From the NCBI GenBank assembly GCA_002803225.1, contig NXFV01000441.1, forward strand, positions 1-14,304: DNA of 14,304 nt, in the 5' to 3' direction. The position numbers were made by a program, and so were the translations under genes. This document shows, in pieces, positions 10,788 to 14,304 of this stretch. Source of the DNA: Gamarada debralockiae. Lineage: Eukaryota > Ascomycota > Leotiomycetes > Helotiales > Hyphodiscaceae. Positions within the stretch are counted from its first letter, which is position 1, and the number at the start of each line of letters is the position of its first letter. A model generated the notes under the pieces. It had not been told where the DNA came from. It saw only the letters and a program-made list of their open reading frames with translations, and ran no database searches.

Positions 10788-11141
10788 CGTCCTGTTAAGA
10801 GCGTCAAAAACTACTGTAGCTATTACCCCCTGCTCTATTATGACTATCGACCTGTCCGCGGAATTCGGGACTATAGCATTGAGCTTCTAATAAGTTCAAA
10901 TATAGCCCCAAGGTTTGAAGACATAGAGCACAAGGAAATCTTCCTGCCGGATTTGTTCAGACAAAAAGTAGGAGGTACACAAAATGCCAAGCATCTTAAT
11001 AAGCGAAGAAGGATTTATCGCCCTTACCCAATATTGTATTTACACACGCTAGTCGTATTTTATTACACGTTTTATATATGTCACGTGAAATATAGCGTTC
11101 TTCTAGAGTGGCGCAAATTCATGCATGGTGACGCGATCTAG
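10770..11141 (+). other. 123-codon open frame without ATG start
   Basis: The frame is open from just after a TAG (10767-10769) to a TAG (11139-11141). Its only Met codon is near the C-terminal end; a TTG at 10953 is the only other conceivable start. The middle is charged and protein-like (for example PRFEDIEHKEIFLPDLF around residues 48-64), followed by a basic stretch (LNKRRRIYRPY). It could be an exon of a damaged or split gene, an element fragment, or a chance open frame. I recognise no domain, and no splice acceptor stands out at its start. Confidence 0.2.
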
Positions 11142-11439
11142 CTTCTCTGGGCGACGGGCAGAATTTCACGCCCAACCACGCATGAGGGTTGAGAGCCAAC
11201 CATGGGCTTCTGCGGTGAATCCCTAGCACTTGCCTGACTTTGTGCGCAGGCTTGCGGCGATGAACAACGATGCCACCATTCCCCGCGAGGCTGCGTTCAG
11301 CTGAGTCGATTTGACCACCAGCCCTTCAATCCAACATCCTCTCCCAACTCGAAAACAACTTCGCATATATACCGATTCGGCAACGCAACATTCACCGATA
11401 ATCATCTTTCCTTTCGGCGCCTCAAATCCAGGCCCAATA
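11142..11439 (+). other. Upstream region of the HET-NACHT-WD40 gene
   Basis: Composition is normal and CpA and TpG are kept, so RIP was light here. The reading frame of the downstream gene is open from about 11,311, which would add 43 residues. That part lacks family similarity and has a pyrimidine-rich, leader-like look around 11,320-11,350, so I treat it as 5' untranslated sequence. No TATA box or other promoter element is convincing. Confidence 0.45.
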
Positions 11440-11505
11440 ATGCGTCTTTTGGAACGCAAAAACGACGAGGAGTTCACCCTTACCAAGGATATCATCGACA
11501 ATATC

Positions 11506-11775
11506 CCCTACTATGCCATACTATCGCACACATGGGGAGCGGATACAGAGGAGGTCACCTTCAGAGACCTGACGGATGGCACAGGCAAGGACAAGACTAG
11601 CTATAGCAAGATCCGAATGTGCGGAGAACAAGCTAGGCATGATGGCTTACAATACTTTTGGGTGGATACATGTTGTATCGACAAGTCAAATAACACCGAG
11701 CTTGCAGAGGCTATCAACTCCATGTTTCGCTAGTATCGCAATGCGGCTAAATGCTATGTCTATCTGTCAGATGTT
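11506..11775 (+). other. HET domain segment of the pseudogene
   Basis: This is the core of the heterokaryon-incompatibility (HET) domain, the death-effector part. YAILSHTWG and WVDTCCIDK are both intact, as are GLQYFWVDTCC, ELAEAINSMF and the CYVYLSDV strand. The first premature stop (11731-11733) falls between Arg and Tyr in the family's Arg-Trp-Tyr motif, so TGG became TAG. Most CpA and TpG are kept, so damage is lighter than in the 3' half. A truncated HET-only product of 97 residues from 11440 is the longest peptide the gene could still make from this start. Confidence 0.9.
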
Positions 11776-12184
11776 CTAAGGGATACACCTGACACTGGCG
11801 ACGCGTTCTGCTGGCTGCCCTGGGAATCGGCATTTCGTAAAAGCAGATGGTTCACTCGGGGCTAGACACTTCAAGAGCTCATTGCCCCCAAATCAGTTGA
11901 ATTCTTCTCCAAATACTGGGAGCGACTGGGTAATAAGGCATCTTTAGGGACTATTATCTACGAGATAACCGGAATTCCGGACAAAGCACTTCAAGGAGTT
12001 CCGCTCTCTAATTTTACCGTTGCTAAGCGAATATCATGGGCAGAACAACGTGAGACTACTCGCAAAGAAGACCAGGCATATTCGCTACTAGGCATTTTCG
12101 ATGTCTATATGCCACTGATCTATAGCGAAGGGAAAGAACATGCGTTTAAACGACTTCGAGAGGTGATTAATGTACATTCAAGGG

Positions 12185-12250
12185 GTAAGTAGACTATTCC
12201 GTTTGAGGTTGTCCCCCCTTTGTAAACGCTAGTGCTAACCGGCAAGCCAG
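12185..12250 (+). other. Intron, 66 nt
   Basis: It has a GTAAGT donor at 12185-12190, a TGCTAAC branch-point-like sequence at 12233-12239 and a CAG acceptor at 12248-12250, about 10 nt after the branch site; the size is typical for a filamentous fungus. Splicing joins HSRG to FDSDVLQRLPY, as expected for the family, and keeps the frame because 66 is divisible by three. It removes two stops (TAG 12190-12192 and TAA 12223-12225) that would otherwise be counted as damage. Confidence 0.88.
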
Positions 12251-12399
12251 GGTTCGATTCGGATGTACTTCAACGACTGCCGTATACAGTCGATGCACTA
12301 TTCAATTCGTATGCAAAGCAAGATCCGCCCACTTGCCTCCCGAATACCCGAGTTGGCCTTCTTAAGGAGATATACAACTAGATTGATAGCGAAGATGAG

Positions 12400-12870
12400 C
12401 GGTGTATCTTCTGGCTTAATAGCTTAGCTGGTACTAGAAAATCGACAATTGCTCGGACCGTCGCCCGTAGATACTTTGAACAAAAGCGCCTCGGCGCTAG
12501 CTTTTTCTTCTCAAGAGGCGGAGGAGACGTTAGCCATGCTAGTAAATTCTTCACAAGTATTGCTGTGCAACTTGCGAATAACGCCCCATCGTTTCGACGA
12601 TACATTTCGGAAGCTGCTGAAGAGCAGATTGATATTGCAAACCATTCTCTCCGCGATCAGTGGCGCTAGCTCGTCCTCCGTCTACTATCGAGGTTGGACA
12701 AGCGCTTATCTCCGTCTTCCTATTTGCTTATTGTTGATGCCCTTGATGAGTGTGAGAATGAAGACTATATTCGTACAATTTTGTAGCTTTTAGCTAAAGC
12801 TCGGTCGTTGATAACAGTAAGACTTCGAGTCTTTTTGACGAGTAGACCTGAAATTCCAATTCGACACGGC
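12400..12870 (+). other. NACHT NTPase segment of the pseudogene
   Basis: The nucleotide-binding domain reads CIFWLN, then a P-loop, TIARTVARRYF, GASFFFSRGGGD, Walker B LLIVDALDEC (12724-12753) and the TSRPE motif (about 12838-12852). The P-loop has AGTRKST where the family has AGTGKST, and a Ser replaces the Gly after WLN. Both changes are G to A directly after T, which is the RIP context. Stops at 12667 and 12784 interrupt it. Without the P-loop glycines the domain would not be expected to bind nucleotide even if the stops were ignored. Confidence 0.88.
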
Positions 12871-14073
12871 ATATGCGCCATCCCACAAGCTAAACACCAG
12901 GACTTCGTACTCCATAGTATACAGCCAACGATTATTAACTATGATATCTTTCTCTTCTTAGAATACAATCTAGGGATAATCGGGCAAGAGTAGACTCTTG
13001 GAGCTAACTGGCCCGGCGAGGAAGTTCTAAGACAGTTAGTTCTATACGCTTATGGGCTCTTTATTTAGGCAGTAATAGCATATCGTTTTATCCGTGAAGG
13101 GAAGCGATTCGCACGCAAGAGACTAGATACAATTCTCAGGGGCAGTAGCAGCGTTATTACCGCACCAGAGAAGTACCTTAACGAGATCTACCTTACTGTC
13201 CTTAAGCACTCAATCTCCTCGGAGTATTTAGATAAAGAGAAAGAAGAGGTATATAATATATTAAAGTATATACTTAGAAGTATAGTAATATTACTCTTAC
13301 CTCTTTCTATCTCTTTATTAAGTAAGCTATTACACCTTCTAAGGGAAGATATCGACTAGGTATTTAAAGACCTTTATACGATCCTTGATATTCCAGAGGA
13401 CCCGACTCGCCTGCTCCGCCTCCACCACCCTTCATTTCGTGACTTTCTCCTTAATAAAGATCGATATAAGGAATTTTAGGTAAATAAGAAAGAGGTACAC
13501 TAAAATTTAGCTGCTAGGTATATACAACTAATGTCTCAGAGACTTAAGAAAGACATTTGCGAAATGTATACTCTTAGTTATCAAGCCGCCCAAGTTAAGA
13601 GCAGTCAAATTCAAAAATGCCTTCTGCCTAAAGTTTAATACGCATGCCTTTACTAGGTTCAGCATCTGCAAAGGAGTGGCACTCAAGCTTACGACGGCGA
13701 GGAAGCCCACCGATTTCTACAGGCTCATTTACTACACTAGCTTAAGGCGCTTAGGTGGATAGGCAAGACCTCAGAAGGGATTCAAGCAATATTATCCTTA
13801 GAGGCTTATATACAAGTAAGCTATCTATATATTATTTATAAGGGTCTAACTTGTCCTTAGGCTAGTGAAAGCCCCAATTTACACGCATTTATCCATGATA
13901 CAAAGCGATTTGCCTTATATAACCGATCAATTATCGAATAGGCTCCCCTTCAGTTATATTGTTTAGCACTTGTCTTCTCCCCAGAAAAGAGTATTGTTTA
14001 AGAGACATTTGAAAATTATATCCCTCCTTGGATTTAAAGAAAGCCTAGAGTACAAGTGCATTAGAGTGCTATA

Positions 14074-14243
14074 CTACAGACGCTCGAGGGCTATTCTTCT
14101 TATGTTACGTCTGTAGCCTTCTCACCTGACGGCAAGCAGGTCATCTCTGGAGCTCGGGATACGACAGTCCAGCTCTGGGACGCTGCCACAGGAGCCGCGC
14201 TGCAGACGCTCGAAGGCCATTCTGACTACGTTACTTCTGTAGC
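14074..14243 (+). other. WD40 repeats: one full, one cut short
   Basis: The first repeat starts LQTLEG at 14074 and the second at 14200, so the period is 126 nt (42 codons), standard for this family. The first repeat is complete through SVAFSPDGKQ and TVQLWDAATGAA. The second stops after HSDYVTSVA, where similarity is lost. Repeat one has Tyr for the conserved His of GH (CAT to TAT at 14092, a RIP-type change). From about 14,095 the DNA is GC-rich and nearly free of RIP, unlike the preceding kilobase. Confidence 0.93.
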
Positions 14244-14304
14244 TGTAACAAGAACCTAGCCCCTGAAAGTACACGGGCGATTTCACGGGCGATTGTACGG
14301 GCGA
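14244..14304 (+). mobile_element. Probable 5' end of an LTR retrotransposon
   Basis: WD40 homology ends abruptly at 14243 and new sequence begins TGTAACAAGAACC, with the TG start expected of an LTR, running into a 12-bp tandem repeat up to the window edge. Inference: an LTR element inserted in the WD40 array. If so, a target duplication of GTAGC (14239-14243) should follow the element's far end, and the WD40 frame should then resume with a Phe-Ser-Pro-Asp-Gly-type motif. The other end is outside the window, so a different insertion or a rearrangement cannot be excluded. Confidence 0.42.
14272..14304 (+). repeat. 12-bp tandem repeat (ACGGGCGATT core), continues off window
   Basis: Units CACGGGCGATTT, CACGGGCGATTG and TACGGGCGA start at 14272, 14284 and 14296. 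The CpG-rich core is unmutated although it contains CpA, so this DNA arrived after RIP or escaped it. Confidence 0.85.

Larger units (their letters stand above)
11440..14259 (+). pseudogene. HET-NACHT-WD40 (HNWD) NLR-like receptor, RIP-inactivated
   Basis: Family role: a STAND signal-transduction NTPase of the het-d/het-e/het-r class. The WD40 repeats sense a non-self ligand, NACHT oligomerises, and the HET domain triggers incompatibility cell death in the cytoplasm. Seen: start MRLLERKND at 11440; HET motifs YAILSHTWG (residues 25-33) and WVDTCCIDK (74-82), then WFTRG-TLQELIAP; a 66-nt intron (12185-12250); NACHT with degraded Walker A (12421-12447), Walker B LLIVDALDEC and TSRPE; a helical linker ending in PPWI and RKPRVQ; and WD40 repeats from 14074. 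One frame runs throughout with no frameshift. Exonic stops before the break begin at 11731, 11863, 12379, 12667, 12784, 12991, 13066, 13357, 13477, 13501, 13636, 13654, 13738, 13858, 13939, 13999, 14035 and 14062. All are TAG or TAA. Family similarity ends at 14243; the frame meets a final TAG at 14257 inside a probable insertion. Confidence 0.95.

Noticed and set aside
11215..11249. Possible 5' leader intron (GTGAAT to GCAG)
   Set aside because: At 35 nt it is shorter than usual fungal introns, and nothing else supports it.
11311..11439. N-terminal extension of the HET protein by 43 residues
   Set aside because: The frame is open, but the added part has no family similarity. MRLLER at 11440 is the usual start for this family.
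11223..11501. 92-codon open frame on the minus strand
   Set aside because: It is the antisense shadow of the leader and start of the HET gene, with no recognisable domain.
11576..11779. 67-codon open frame overlapping the HET domain in another frame
   Set aside because: It is a shadow of the HET coding frame, with no independent support.
12190..12225. Two in-frame stops counted as RIP damage
   Set aside because: They lie inside the 66-nt intron and would be removed by splicing.
12378..12605. 75-codon minus-strand open frame
   Set aside because: It is antisense to the NACHT segment, whose plus-strand frame carries clear family motifs.
12449..12793. 114-codon plus-strand open frame starting inside NACHT
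   Set aside because: It is out of frame with the NACHT motifs; the true frame is interrupted only by RIP-type stops.
12808..12993. 61-codon open frame as a separate small gene
   Set aside because: It is in frame with, and part of, the NACHT region of the pseudogene between two premature stops; it is not an independent gene.
13528..13710. 60-codon minus-strand open frame
   Set aside because: It is antisense to the NACHT-WD40 linker, with no domain.

Overview
The window looks like nuclear DNA of a filamentous ascomycete. Two things point there. First, bases 1 to about 10,440 are extremely AT-rich and have almost no CpA or TpG dinucleotides: I count two CpA and one TpG in the first 600 bases, where TpA is everywhere. 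CpG-rich patches such as 9975-9987 survive. This is the footprint of repeat-induced point mutation (RIP, CpA to TpA), not of CpG methylation decay. Second, bases 11,440-14,243 hold a HET-NACHT-WD40 gene (the HNWD / het-d / het-e / het-r class of fungal NLR-like STAND receptors), a family specific to filamentous fungi.

Layout: (1) 1-10,440 is a RIP-ruined block, most simply dead transposable elements or other duplicated DNA. I cannot name its parent elements. It holds a 13-bp minisatellite (3638-3739), an 18-bp tandem repeat that reads in frame on the minus strand (5139-5220), a 21-bp tandem pair (8024-8065), a purine tract (6883-6911) and one stretch with coding-like base periodicity on the plus strand (about 8341-9561). 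(2) 10,441-11,439 is a transition to near-normal composition. It has a small hairpin and a 123-codon open frame without an ATG start, but no recognised gene. (3) 11,440-14,243 is the HNWD gene, now a pseudogene: one reading frame, no frameshift, one convincing 66-nt intron and 18 exonic premature stops, all TAG or TAA, each explicable as a Trp or Gln codon hit by RIP. RIP missense changes also spoil the Walker A loop. (4) At about 14,244 the second WD40 repeat breaks off and a sequence starting TGTAACAAG begins, carrying a 12-bp tandem repeat to the window edge. It is probably the 5' end of an LTR retrotransposon inserted in the WD40 array.

Together: a self/non-self recognition gene next to an AT-rich repeat block, damaged by RIP (probably as a multi-copy family member) and then probably split by a retroelement. 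No intact protein-coding gene, tRNA, rRNA or CRISPR array was found. All identifications come from reading the sequence and remembered family features; no search was run.
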